A program made the position numbers and the translations under genes. From Gari tellinella (Eukaryota; Mollusca; Bivalvia; Cardiida; Psammobiidae): a DNA stretch of 64,000 nucleotides. Location of the stretch: contig OV277869.1 of NCBI GenBank assembly GCA_922989275.2, forward strand, positions 23,260,189-23,324,188, written 5' to 3'. Below, piece after piece: positions 10,979-22,565 of the stretch. Under the pieces are notes generated by a model. It did no database searches. It saw only the letters and a list, made by a program, of their open reading frames with translations, and had not been told where the DNA came from. Each line of letters starts with the position of its first letter. Within the stretch, counting starts at the first letter, position 1.

Positions 10979-11573
10979 ATTATGTAGAAATGTTAGAGCT
11001 TCGGTTTGAAAAGTAATTGCAATTCTCTTTATTCCTAGTGAAGAGTTCGTGGATTTAGTATAGTAAAAATGTAATGGATTATGGGGCCTCACAATTAATT
11101 TTGTACAACTAAACACCCAATATCAGCACGGGATTCACCTTTCAGAAAGAAGCAACTTGCACGGGATTTTACCTGGGGATATTCTCCAATATAAACAAAC
11201 GTGATCAAGGTAATAGCAAATAACACCCCACGTAATTGACCATTTTCAGCGACACAAAATTTATATGAAACAAAGAATAAAAGTTTTTAGTCAGACTATC
11301 AAAAATTCTAAATTTCTTTGTCAGAGTTGGTATAGGCACATCATAAGTGTATGCAAAATTTAAATTAAATACATCCATCAGTTTTAAAATTATCTAAGAT
11401 TTATCGTGTTTTTTTGAACTGCAAACGACCTATACCATTATTTGTAAATCTATATATTTCTACCATTCCCGGTCATTTAGATAATTTATGTGCTCTGTAC
11501 GTCTGTATTCTCTCGTTTTTTCGTCGATCAAAGCAAAAAAAAAAAGCAGCCATTTTGCAATCCTCTGTTAAAA

Positions 11574-11619
11574 GTTAATCGACCCAATAGACGTCGATTA
11601 ACTTTTAACAGAGGAATTG
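11574..11619. repeat. Palindrome, TCCTCTGTTAAAAGTTAATC arms
   Basis: Inverted repeat with a short loop containing GACCCAATAGACG. It sits in AT-rich intron sequence with no recognised outer ends. Confidence 0.8.
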
Positions 11620-11919
11620 TCTGATAAAAAGAAAACTGCTTCTTTCGTGCAAATAAAATAAAATTTTATATTTTGTTTATAAAATATTTCTAGCAACATT
11701 GTATTGACAAAAACAAAAAACCCTCTTTTGAAACAACACAGAATAACTATTTGCATTATTTCTTTCGAATGCTTTACTTTGAAATTTGAAAAAATGCGTT
11801 TGTGTCGTAGAAAATAGTATAATGAGAGTTAAACAGTTTGGATCTTGATCGTCTGATAGGATCCAAATGTTTGCAATTGTCAGTGTTTGCTTCCTTGGCA
11901 GTGAACGGGTTTAATCCTT

Positions 11920-12155
11920 TGAACCCTAGTCCCGCAAATAGGCGTTCTTTTCAAACAATGTACATGTGATAATACAATTGTCCTGTGCAAACAGTGAAGA
12001 CCCATATCAGAGGGCTCCGAAAGGAGCCCTCTGATCAGGGTCTTCACTGTTTGTCATAATGCCAAACATTGACAAAACAACCCTTAAAAGTCAGAAATGG
12101 TATTGACTAAAATGGAAACTGGAATTGTCCATTTAAAGTTTCAGGGAGGAAAGAG
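11920..12155. mobile_element. MITE M9 with AGAGGGCTCC hairpin
   Basis: The outer parts are TTTGAACCCTAGTCCCGC and TTTCAGGGAGGAAAGAGTT. The centre at 11993-12053 is a hairpin CAAACAGTGAAGACCC...AGAGGGCTCC with complementary arm. Other copies: 41455-41680 and 56225-56490 (reverse), with fragments near 40540 and 58150. Confidence 0.8.
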
Positions 12156-12206
12156 TTAACTAGCTGTATTATTTATAGTAGTCGATTTTCGCTGTGTTGT
12201 AAACAG

Positions 12207-12354
12207 GTCACGTTTGACAAACCTTCGAGGAATGAAAGACACTGCCAGGCGACATGTAACAGACACATGTTGAAAATTGACATGACGTTACACAGCGAGG
12301 TGAGGGAAGACTGGTTATTCAACTTTGGCAACAGTCGTACGAATAACGGAGCAG
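12207..12354 (+). CDS. Exon B2 of the modular secreted protein gene (plus gene)
   Basis: 148-nt exon, phase 0 in and phase 1 out, acceptor TTGTAAAC-AG and donor GCAG-GTATGT. It encodes VTFDKPSRNERHCQATCNRH, then MLKIDM, a WLFNFGNSRTNNGA end, and a split Ala codon shared with C2. The minus paralogue (46247-46097) aligns over the whole exon: VTFD-x-P, C-QA-x-C-x-R-x-ML-x-x-x-M, FN-x-GNSR-x-NNG. The phases fit A2 before (0) and C2 after (1) exactly. Exon size is one codon shorter than in the paralogue. The product is probably the core of an extracellular domain with two paired Cys in a C-x3-C spacing. This exon is too short to appear as a long open frame, and was found from the homology and splice sites. 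Confidence 0.88.
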
Positions 12355-12675
12355 GTATGTACACTCCGTACTGGCAAGTTAGAGCGTTTTACTTTAGAAG
12401 CATTGGCATAAGTGTAAAACAGCTTGGATCCTGACAGAACCGGAACTGTATGCAACTATAAGTGTTGTTGGTCTGAAGGGGTTCAAAACAGGGCATTAGA
12501 TAGATTGATACTTTATAAGCTCCAGATCATCACACTTTCCTATTACACCTAGCAATAACGAGAAACAATATATGTTTGCCTCATCCAGGGCTACAAACAC
12601 GGCCTTGTGGTTGTACATGTAAGTTTTCTATTGTAGCGGTCGAACTTGCCCTTGTTTTGATTCTTTTCCTTGATA

Positions 12676-13033
12676 TACAGCACTCCCTCTCTACAACGAC
12701 ACCAAACGGGAAACAAAAGTTATGTGCGTTGTTCGGAGGGAGTCGTTATATGAAGAGAAATCGGCTTACATTTGCAAACAGCAGCTTTGATCCAAATCAG
12801 ACGCCGCGACGCGCAGCGTCTGATCTGGATTAAATATGTTTGTCACTCGTCATTACCTTTTATTCTGTCAAAGGTCCATTATATCACTAAAACGGCTGAC
12901 GTCAATTTTAAGCCGAATATATTGCAGCAATAAAAGAGTTAGACATAATTATCTTGTGTATGGAACTGTGGCAAATGTAGTTGTGTTGAGGGAGTCGTTG
13001 TTGGGAGGGCCGTTGAAGGGAGGGAACACTGTA
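12676..13033. mobile_element. MITE M1 with hairpin H1
   Basis: Ends TACAGCACTCCCTCTCTACA and GAGGGAACACTGTA with TA at both outer edges, suggesting a Tc1/mariner-type target. The central H1 hairpin is at 12774-12843, and the arm has GACGTCAATTTTAAGC, which in other copies reads GCAGACGAC. No open frame. Confidence 0.85.
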
Positions 13034-13665
13034 TAGGATTTTACATGAGTGTTCACAGTTTATTTGATTTATTAAAACGAGTCTTTGAGAAAACGATAAA
13101 ATCTAATATTTGCCGCGTGTTTATCGTTTTGTAAAACGACGAGTATGATCAATTAAAAATATTCTGAACACGAATGTTACAATACGTATATTGTCTTACC
13201 TCCTGCTAAATTCTAGTCATTCCATTGGTCAATTAAGGTCACGTGACAACCCTTTAAAACAGTTATAGTATGGGATAAGTGAAATCCATATAAGGTTTTT
13301 ACCAGAGGCAATTCCCTTGTTTGAAAGATTGTTTTCTCTCCAATTGTAATAGTCATTTATATTTATTCTTACATGGTTTCTAAAAATACAAAATAAAATT
13401 TATACTTTACCGGCATTAGTTTGTTTTATGGTGATAAGAATTAAAAGACAAATATACATGAAGTACTTACCCTGTTATAGTATAACTAATTTTCGCGAAC
13501 CTAGCATTAATATCAAGGTTGTATTTTAAAAGAAAATCGCTGGTTAATGCATGTTCGTACTTCACCAAAGTGTCACCCATCTGAGAGATAAAACATCAGG
13601 AGTTGTTCAGTGTGTCTAAAAACAAACTTTACAATATAAAGATTCAAATATGTTTTTTCTATTAG
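13034..13665 (+). other. Intron before exon C2
   Basis: No repeat family assigned. The last 170 bp are similar to the intron before C1. Ends in TGTTTTTTCTATT-AG (AG at 13664-13665). Confidence 0.5.
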
Positions 13666-14117
13666 CCGGAGATGGTGCAACCAATACTTATGACTCTGAG
13701 ATGGAAGGTAGGAACAACAACATGGCGGTCTACAACAATGATGCATGCGGCTCCGGGGTTTACGCTCAATATCCAAACGCCATCAACTTCACGGTTACCT
13801 CGGTCAGTGTGAAGATTGCCTCTGGTTATTACGAAATAACAAACCTTCGTTCCCTGGATGTTCGGGAGTGTAATGGAACTTGTTTGTTCGACCTTTCTGG
13901 AAAGGCTGACCGGGAGAAAGGTGGTCCGAATGACTTCGATATCTACCTTGCCTTTAATAGAGTGGTTGATGGTAGTTATAGGAACGGAAAAGGCGTGTGC
14001 CGTGTCCAGTTGTCATGGGAATGTCCTCTGCAGTCTGTAGGGCATGGCAATGATGTGCGGGCCGAATCCAGTCTGATTCTGTTCTTTGCCCACCTAGTTG
14101 TCTGGTTTTATATTTAA
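13666..14117 (+). CDS. Terminal exon C2 of the modular secreted protein gene (plus gene), GPI-like tail
   Basis: Phase-1 acceptor, stop at 14115-14117. It encodes the C domain almost identically to C1 (GDGATNTYDSE, DACGSG, NECNGTC-like region, GPNDFDIYL, FNRVV, GVCRV, SWEC). In place of the C1 linker it has a short hydrophilic stretch (GHGNDVRAESS) and a hydrophobic end, LILFFAHLVVWFYI. A small-residue region followed by a hydrophobic C-terminus with nothing after it is the usual layout of a GPI-anchor signal, so the mature protein may be tethered to the cell surface; a single-pass membrane tail is the alternative. Summed over C1-A2-B2-C2, 1247 nt stay in one frame. No AATAAA is obvious within the first 45 bp after the stop, before the MITE. 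Confidence 0.9.
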
Positions 14118-14162
14118 ACTATATTGCTTATTTTATATTCTCACTTGTTTTAAAGGAATGTA

Positions 14163-14349
14163 CAGTCGAACTTCGATATCTCGAACTCGGTAAAATTGAA
14201 CATACCGGTACCGTATTTCGTGGCTTAGCCACGTTTTAACTTTAAAACATGGGTATGTTCGACGTAACCGAGCATGAAACAATGCAGCTCATGTGTCGAT
14301 TTATCGGATACTTCGAGGTAAGTGAGTTCGAGATATCGAAGTTTGACTG
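14163..14349. mobile_element. Mariner-like MITE (CAGTCGAACTTCGATATCTC ends) downstream of the plus gene
   Basis: Inverted ends CAGTCGAACTTCGATATC and GATATCGAAGTTTGACTG flanked by TA; inner dyad around GTGGCTTAGCCACG. It starts 43 bp after the stop of the plus gene. A second copy is at 48291-48481 and a fragment at 53297-53350. Confidence 0.85.
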
Positions 14350-15330
14350 TAAATATAGAAATATGTATAGAAATTGTCATATTCTTTAGGCAGAACGATA
14401 GAAATGCAGAAAGTAGTACCCTCGAGACGATAAGTCGGGAGAATACTGTTCCACCTCTATTCGTCAGTGCGTTATTTCTTTCGTGCTGCAATTGTAATTT
14501 AAGTATCCAATATGTTAATGAAGGTTCATAAGACTAGTGTCATGTGTTAGAAAGGAAGGTACATTTTTTTTTGTCAAGATTGAGCCCTTCAAATACATGT
14601 TCGTAAAGTGTCCATATATACTTGGGTGAAGAACTCAAACTGTTAGTTTGGTTGCACAATTGATAGTCAATGGCCGTCCACTCATATCTCCACATACAGG
14701 GTACATACTTTGTCCTGGTCCGACAGTTAACATGTACCATATATGTACATATTGTAAGTTACATAATGGACATTTTAACAGAAAACATTAGCAAATTTTC
14801 CTCCCTATAACGACTCCCTCCGACCAACGCACATATTTTGTGTCTCCCATCGGATGTCGTTGTAGAGAGGAAGCGCTGTACTTTGATCTGCAATAAGTAT
14901 TAAAAGAATTATGACTTGCTGCAAAAATTGGTATTTTTCCAATGCCCATTGTGTACAGTTTTTAATAAAAATGCACTCAGAAATAGCGGAATAGCTTTAT
15001 CGCTAAGTAACAAATTGTTGAGATGGTATGGGCATGTGTCAAGACAAAACTACAGAGAACGTCCCATTGTGTTTTCAGACCTTTTCATAATGTCTGAAAT
15101 ACAATAACGGTTAATAATAATGTTTGAACATTCTAATGGGCCAAACTGATCTATGAAATGATGAAGACGGACCTAAATCACCAAAAAGGGCGATTTAAAA
15201 TCATAACAAACCGAAAATAGAGCGTCTGCCATAAACCTTACCACACGGCTTAGTATCACGTGATACAGCCGGAGTCAACATCACCGTGTGCAACCGCAAT
15301 TACCTTCGACGGTCGATCCATCAGTCAGTT
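14350..15330. other. Intergenic, mostly unassigned
   Basis: Contains one M1 arm fragment at 14806-14881 (CTCCCTATAACGACTCCCTC to GGAAGCGCTGTA). Otherwise no feature recognised. Confidence 0.5.
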
Positions 15331-16135
15331 AGACTATCACACTTTTTTGTCCGCTCTCTAACTCGAATATCTTTTATCCGATCTTCCACAAACTTGCTGA
15401 AAATGTTCATTGATAGAAAATCAAGGTTTAGTTTGATTACTACTAAAATCGCATAAGGTGTTTTTGAGTTATTGCCTGTTAATTTATAAAAAATGACTGT
15501 TTCAGTCATTTTTGCACTCTAAAACAAACAGTTTTTATCGGATATTCACCAAACATGCTGAAAATATTTATTCATATAAAATTCAGGTCTAGTTTGATTA
15601 TTACTAAAATCGCATGTGGCATACCTAAGTTTTTGCCCTTTATGTATTAAAAAATGACTGTTTTCAGCAAGGTTTGCTCTCTAACACAAATACGTTTTAT
15701 TGGATCTTCACCAAATTTGCTGAAAATATTTATTGATATAATATCAAGGTTTAGTATGATTACTACTAAAAGCGCATAAGGTATATCTAAGTTATTGCCT
15801 GTTTATTAATGAAAAATGAAGGTTTCAGTCACTTTTTGCACTCTAACACATACAGTTTTTATCGGATATTCATTTAACTTGCTGAAAATGTTTAAGTATA
15901 TAAAATTTAGGTTTAGTTCGATTATTACAAAAATCGCATGTGGCATATCTGAGTTTTTGCCCTTTATGTATTAAAAAATTACTGTTTCAGCATTTTTCAG
16001 CAATAACTCAAACATGCCTTATGCGATTTTGCTAGTTATTTAACCTGACCTAGATTCTATACTAATAAACATTTGTAGCAAGTTTGGTGAAGATCCAAAA
16101 AGAAATGTTTGAGTTAGAGAGCTGACAAGGCTGAA
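15331..16135. repeat. 162-bp tandem array with an inverted end
   Basis: About four to five monomers with the landmark GCTGAAAATATTTATT(C/G)ATA at 15398, 15553, 15716 and 15880, giving a period near 162 bp. At 16010-16135 the motif runs in the opposite orientation (AAACATTTGTAGCAAGTTTG), so the array ends in an inverted copy. It resembles the monomer-based pearl-like elements but lacks the CCGT microsatellite. Confidence 0.8.
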
Positions 16136-16261
16136 ACAGTCATTTTCAGCAAGCTCAAGGTATACATTCTCTATAGGTTTATTTGACCGTTTACCCACAG
16201 TGAAAGATATGTACACGTTGTTATTGAATATCATAGTGTTTAACCCTGTGCCTACTTTACG

Positions 16262-16336
16262 GAGTTTACAAACTATTTGAATCTAAAAAGACGCCGCGTA
16301 ACGTGGCGTCTCATCTGGATCCAAACTATTTGACAC
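16262..16336. repeat. Hairpin H1
   Basis: ACAAACTATTTGAATCTAAA...GACGCCGCGT with complementary arm, decayed at the ends. Confidence 0.75.
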
Positions 16337-17732
16337 TCGTCTTAAGGTTTGTTTAATTAAAACAATGCATAAATCTAAACTGAACACATTTTGCAGACGA
16401 CAATGTCAAAGCAGACGTCTGTGCAGCAGAATAAGGGTTATCCAGATGTTCCAGCTAAACATGTAAGCGAGAGTAATCTGAACCAATCTAACATTTTCTC
16501 ACTCATTTCAGCACCGAATGCTTTGGTGTTACTACTGATTAAACCGTCTATTCGAGACACTTTTAATGAGTATGACACCATTGGGTTTAAAAGCAGAAAT
16601 AAAGATTTAAGTTTTCGAAATACTTCCGTTATCTGGAGCCCTGTATTTACAGAGTTGTCCTTCTTTCCATTCACAAGGGAGGCTTTTTAATTGGTGCTAG
16701 CACAAAAATATTATAAATAAAATTTAAAAAGCGAATTGCTTAGATAAAACCGGTTTTTGTGAAAGAATCACGTCCCACGTAGTTCAAATGGGACCCCAAA
16801 CAACCGTTTTATGCAGGTTTATAAAAAGCACAATGCGGCTTTAATAGAATAAGAAGGCATGGATAACATTATTTACTGAAGTGAGAAGCTCTTCGTAAGG
16901 GTAGTTCAGTATCCGAAATTGACTGCGGACCTCTTCATTAGTAATGTTGTCTTGTAGATGTTAAAACTCCTTCTGTAGCATTTCATCTCTAGATATTGGA
17001 TTTTGCTCCCCTGTGCTGCTGTCAGCGCCGATGTCTCAAAGCATTCATGTACGGGATATTGAGATTAGAAGTGAGCGCATAAGTCACATCATGTGCAAAG
17101 TGAGATGTTTATATCCTTCTAAATTGGAAAAAGACGGAATATTCATAAACTGACAGGTCAAACCTTATGGACAATATATAGACAGTCATATCACACAAAT
17201 GCATATGTCAGGGAGGATGATCACGTGTTTTTGTTTAGGTTATATTGTGGATTTCGGAAGGCTGCGTTAAAGAAGATACGGATAAATTGCAGTTTTTCTA
17301 CTGTTCATTTTCGTATTGAAATACAGTTTACCCACCATGTTCCAGCATGCTATTTTTCGAATATTTTGGTCCAAACTGATTTAATATAATTGCTTTAATT
17401 GTTCCGCTTACTTTTCAGAAAATCGCCAAATCGGTGAAAATTTTGATCAAACTGCGCGATTACATTGAGTCCGCATGTCAAAATATAGCATCTAATGGGT
17501 TTTAAACATGTTTTTTCTGGAGATAAAATGATGGTTAAGGTTCACCGAACATTTCCTTAATTTTATTTGTAATGTATGATTGTTTACAAGGTTTTTTTAG
17601 TCTGTTTGAGTGGAAAATGTCGATATGATAACACCGTGTTGCAATAACAGTTGGTTAAATTATGAATCAGAAAATTACTACGAAAATAAATCGAGCAGAC
17701 AAGCGGTTTTCAGTCCACGGGCGTACTGTTTA
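16336..17732. other. Intergenic; decayed M8 copy and unassigned sequence
   Basis: 16430-16655 matches MITE M8 (TTTCAGCACCGAATGC, GAGACAC, TATCTGGAGCCCTGTA). The remainder shows no gene: open frames here are translations of the MITE. Confidence 0.5.
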
Positions 17733-18895
17733 GCTAACCTGGCACAAAGTGCCAAGGTGAGCTAGTTTGATTGTACTTTGTCCGTCGTCGTCCGTCCGTC
17801 CGTCGTCAACAATTTATTTAATCGACATTTCCCCCTAGTGGATGGAATTTTACCAAACTTAGCAGGAATTATCATTTTATGGTCCTCTTTTAAAGTTAAA
17901 ATAGTTCCGGCTTGTTGTATAACTATCTCTCAGGAGTAAGAAATAGATTGTTTTAATAAAAAATATAAAAAATATTCCTGTCTGAAACCGAAGTACCCTG
18001 ATCTTAGATATTTGGTTCAAAGTATTATCTGCTGATTCTCTATCACGATTGTTCAAATTATGTCCCTGTGGTAAAACATTAGTTATATAGTGGAATATTC
18101 AAACATTTTCTTCTCTGAAACTGATATGTCCAGAGCTATGATATTTGGCATGGTCACACTTCTAGAAGGCCTTTAATAATGTTGTTTAAAAGGTTCCGGG
18201 CCGTTGGATGTCTAAGTAAGTCACAGGAGCTAAAACTAGACTATCTTAAATGAAAAATTAAACAATCTTCTTGTCTGAAACCACGGTACCTTGAGCTTAG
18301 ATATTTGGCACAAAGCATCAATATCCTCTATCAGGATTGTTCAAATTATATGTTAGGGGTAAAGAGATCTCTACCCGGGGATCACAGTTTTACGAAGAGT
18401 TATATAGTGAAACTTCAAACATCTTCGTCTTTGAAACTTCAATTAGATATAGCAAGAGCTTTGATATTTTGCTTGGTGTAACTTCTAGATGCACTTTACC
18501 AATATTGTTCAAGTGGTTCCCGTCAGTTTCATAGTTTGGTAAAAGGAGCTAAATATAGATCATTTCAATAAAAATTTAAAAAATTCTTATTGAAATCTTC
18601 TAAAATCTTCTTATCAAATTGGCTAAATATAGATCATTTCAATAAAAATTTAAAAAATTCTTATTGAAATCTTCTAAAATCTTCTTATCAAATTGGCAAG
18701 CTCGGTGGGTCACAAATGTTACTATAAAGTTTTCTAAAATGTTCTCTGTCAATATTGTTCAAATTATTGTCCTGGAAAAATACTCAGTGATTGTCACAAT
18801 CATATTTTCATAATTTCTCACATTTCCAATATATTTTCAATTTACATCAATCGTTCGAGGTGAGCGATTTAGGGCCGTATACGGCTCTTGTTATC
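17733..18895 (+). mobile_element. Pearl-like element (family A), near-complete
   Basis: Left end AGCTAACCTGGCACAAAGTG, then a CGTCGTCCGTCCGTCCGTCG microsatellite at 17784, then degenerate monomers of about 165 bp (landmarks GATATTTGGCA and ATTGTTCAAA), and a right end GGTGAGCGATTTAGGGCC...CGGCTCTTGTT. This build matches bivalve pearl/CvA elements, thought to be non-autonomous Helentron relatives. No protein is encoded. A 74-bp internal tandem duplication is at 18548-18695. Confidence 0.8.
18548..18695 (+). repeat. Exact 74-bp tandem duplication
   Basis: The unit starting GCTAAATATAGATCATTTCA occurs at 18548 and again at 18622 without visible change, inside the pearl-like element. Probably recent slippage or an assembly duplication. 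Confidence 0.85.
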
Positions 18896-19078
18896 CAGCC
18901 ACTAACCTTTTTCTACAATCGGTATTGGTTATGTGGCTTTCTAATGAAATGGTCTCGTTGATGACTGTCGCACAGTTGTTCTGATTAGGTTTCGTGATTT
19001 GGAAAGTTTCTTGCTAATATCATGGTAACTCTCGCTGAATATTGCTTTGCATAGCTAGATCAATTAATAAATAGTTAT

Positions 19079-19700
19079 TAGCTCACCTGGCACAAAGTGC
19101 CAAGGTGAGCTGTTTTGATCGTCCTGTGTCCGTCGTCGTTCGTTCGTCCAATCGCGCTAACATTTTGGGTTTAAGGGACTAGGTGACATAATACAGAGCA
19201 AAAGAAAACAATAGAGCTGTTCATTTCGTTAGTCCATGTTGGGTTTATGTGGCTTTTTTAGCTCACGTGAGCACAAATAGCTCAAGGTGGGCTATTGTGA
19301 TCGGTCGCCGTCCGTCGTACGTCGGTGTTGGTGTTGGTGTCGGTGTCGTTCGTTCACAATTTCTTTCAAACGACTTCTTCTCTGAAACCAATGGCCAAAT
19401 TTTAACCAAACTTGGTCAAATACATACTGTAGTTGTGAGCTTTAAAAATTGTTAAAAAAGTGGGTGGGGCAATCAGACTTGTTGCCATGGCAACCATGCA
19501 CAATATCTTAAAAAATCTTCTTCTCAAGAACGACTGGTCCGATTTCAATTTGATTTTCACCAAAATGTTTCTCAATTAATATACTTTCAAAACTGTTCAA
19601 AGAATTTTGATCCGTCAAAACAAATGGCCACCAGAGGGCTGGTCAATTTCCGTACTTACATCATCAGTTTTACATAGACTCTTATATAGAATCAAAGCGC
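19079..19700 (+). mobile_element. Two pearl-like (family A) left ends and monomer fragments
   Basis: AGCTCACCTGGCACAAAGTG at 19079 with GTCGTCGTTCGTTCGTCC is cut short near 19190. A second start at 19260 (AGCTCACGTGAGCACAAATA, then GTTGGTGTCGGTGTCG) runs into monomer sequence to about 19700, including CCATGGCAACCATGCAC. Right ends missing. Confidence 0.7.
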
Positions 19701-21621
19701 TGAAAGCGCTCAAGGCCTACGGACTGGCATGATTAATGAACTAAAGAAATTGTAGTGACGATATAGAAACAAAAAAATCTTTTTTTTAAATCAATTTCTA
19801 TTAAGAAAATCACAATATTATGCCAAGCAGTTGTTCTCAGTATCCGGATGCCGATAGAGAGGTGGGACAACTTTCAAAGTGACCCTGATCAGAAAAATGG
19901 TGTAAATATCTATTAGCCATCTGAAGGCTGTACGAAATAAGGACGCTTTCGAAATCATCCGTCGTATGAAGACTGTAGAGGCAATTTCACAACTCAGGAT
20001 TCAGTTCAGGAAACGAAATTTGGTTAGTTTTTGTTAGTATTGATAGAATGCATTACTTGTAGTTGTTGTAAGGATGTGAACGGACGTGTACCGAATCAGC
20101 ATCTATCCATGTGCAGTGGCGAAAGTGAAAGTACTTAAGGAGACTTCGATAGTATACACATATGGAAGGGGTAACTTGACATGACAACACTCGTTGTGCG
20201 GTGTTTGGTTAAATATTAATCATTTTTATAAATATTTTATCGACTCTGTGTGTAAAATTGCATATGTAAAACAATTGAACGTGTTTTGTGTTACTGTATC
20301 TCAAATATGAGCTTATTTTTAGATTTTTACATGTCCTGTGCAATAGATGAGATCTATATAGTATTGCAATTGTTTTGAACTGATCCCATGAGAGATGGAA
20401 ATTGTTAAGCATGTCGAGTTTGGGATATTACTAATATAAGTCCTGTGTTTTAATTCCAGTATGAGCACCAGGACTGAGGATGCTTACACCTACAGCCATC
20501 CCAAGTGCTTTTCCCTGGATAAAGCTTGAGCCAGATGCCGGTCAATGAAGAAATTCATGAGTGAGTTCAAGGCATGAACGAAAGAAAATATGTGATGAAA
20601 TATGCAAACATGGGCTAGAGACCAGCCTGCCGGAGATGTTCAAATGGCAACAGAAGTGGTGAAAGATGACGAGATAAAGATGTTTAATCACCCATTGAAT
20701 AGCACAGAAACAAAACAAGCATCCGATATAAAATATTTGATTGTTTTATGTTGTGAAATTTCAGATCTCGTATTATTTCAAAATTAGACATGTCTAACCA
20801 TTGACTGCATAGTTGTTTGCAGTATTGAAGACCAACTGTTGCTTAAAGCAGACTGAAAGGGACGTTCTGGTCGAATAGGGGTCCGTAACAAATAATTGTA
20901 GTTCTAGGTCTACTTTATCTTTAATGGCAGTGCTATGCAGAAGTATAATGAAATCAATCAATCAAATCAATCAATCTGAAAATATAAACAAATACACACT
21001 TTACAAATAGCCCGTGTAAATGGTAAACAATGAACATAAATAGATACGGGTCAAGCTTAGCTATTCAATTCCCGATAGTGTTCAAATTATATAACAATCC
21101 AATACAATAAATACAAGGAACATATTATCAGTCATTACAATAATAACAATACAATTACAAAAACAATCAGTTACCTGGATAAATGAAATATCTAATCCAG
21201 TCTTATGGTTTATAACAAAAATGGTGACGTCTTTGTTGTTTGAAATTGTGACTAAAAGTGACCCGTGCAACGTCATAAAAAGGTTAGGTAATCCTGAATA
21301 AGAAAGGTGTTAGTAAGAGTTATTTCCCATTGACCATATAAGTAATGTAAATTTTAGAGTTACAACATTCATTTTAAAGATATTAATTTATATAATTAAG
21401 AATTTGGATTATTAAGGACCGGGTTATCTTATTTAAACTTGAGAAATAAATATGCCCCATCACATAAAGCAGAATTATTCAATATCATATCACAACCAAT
21501 GAAAATTTGGCAATCTCTTTTAGAGTTACATAATAAGCTTGAACACCAAACAGCTCAGAACTCTGGATTTTCATTATTTGCAAATAGTTTTCTGGTTTTC
21601 TTGTTGATGTTCTTTATACTA
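19700..21621. other. Intergenic, no confident gene
   Basis: 20461-20800 has short broken frames with a few conserved-looking words (for example YSHPKCFSLDKA) interrupted by stops. It may be a decayed exon or retrocopy, which I cannot place. Otherwise AT-rich, no repeat family recognised. Confidence 0.4.
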
Positions 21622-21856
21622 TTAACCCTATGCTCCATAGCCTGTTTCAAGTTATGAAGTCAGGTGATAACTTAAAGCAGATTGAAAGTAAAGCAGAATG
21701 CTTTATTTTAGCCTGTTTAAGGCTATTATCTGTGAGAATATAGAAATATTTGTTATGATACGTATCCATGACTTTATAAATTGGAACTGTTTTCTTCCTT
21801 GGAGGAATACATTGAATGCATAAAAATAAGTATCTATGGAGTAAAGAGTTTATCTA
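21622..21856. mobile_element. MITE family M3
   Basis: CCATAGCCTGTTTCAAG near the left end, hairpin GCAGATTGAAAGTAAAGCAG at 21678, right end TATGGAGTAAAGAG. One hairpin arm is partly lost. Confidence 0.7.
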
Positions 21857-22454
21857 CATTGTTTTTAGATTTAAGATATAACCTCTCTTTTATGACCACC
21901 AACAATAAGGCTAATTGATTGTATGAAAGAGGGTGGCAAACAACAGCAAGTTGAAAATCGAACACATCTCTTTAATGAGCTTGCTGTTTTTCTTTCATCT
22001 TGCTTTAAACTTTCACATGCCTTAAACACAAAAATATTAACACAATTTAGTGGTTGCAATAGAGAGAGTTTACTCTGTGAGAGTGTTGATAAAGAACCAT
22101 ATTGGTAATAGTTCTAGGAGGGAAATTTCAAAGAGAAAGCCAGAAAATTATATCAATATATTTTCTCAACAAAAAATAATACAAAGTATTAAAAAGTTAA
22201 TTTGCATACAGTATAAAGTATTTAAAACTCGTTCACAAACTGGTGATTATTTTTTAAAAGAGAAAACTATCAATTGCCCTTTATGGTAGATGTGGAGCAA
22301 TATCTCCCAGAAATTAAAGACTCTGTTTTTGTATGCTTTCTTTTCAAATCAAATGTCACATATTTCTCGAGAATTTCATACACTTTCTTTGTAATGAAAG
22401 ATAAATGTTCATTGCGAATATGTAGCTGTATTTTGAGGGACCATTGATTGAAAT

Positions 22455-22565
22455 CCTCTGAAGACAGGTTGTAGCTTAATGCAGCTCAAAGTGCAGAACT
22501 GAGTTCCTGTCTTGTATAGCTTTTTTATTATGCTTCAGGTGCATTAAGCTGCAACCTGTATAAGT
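22455..22565. repeat. Imperfect palindrome, GACAGGTTGTAGCTTAATGC arms
   Basis: The right arm is GCATTAAGCTGCAACCTG. It has an asymmetric loop of about 55 bp, likely a decayed foldback element. Confidence 0.7.

Larger units (their letters stand above)
9852..11434. mobile_element. 1.58-kb element with long terminal inverted repeats, carrying a SINE and a MITE
   Basis: Outer ends TATAGGTCGTTTGCAG (9852) and its exact complement (to 11434). Similarity continues inward for roughly 180 bp each side, including ACCAACTCTGACAAA (9956) against TTTGTCAGAGTTGGT (about 11319). Inside are a SINE with its own target duplication (10352-10630) and a palindromic MITE (10784-10978). No transposase frame survives. 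A single end of the same family lies at about 46370-46480. Confidence 0.8.

Noticed and set aside
21439..22310. Possible transposase or LINE remnant in hydrophilic frames
   Set aside because: No conserved motif order could be recognised across the frames.
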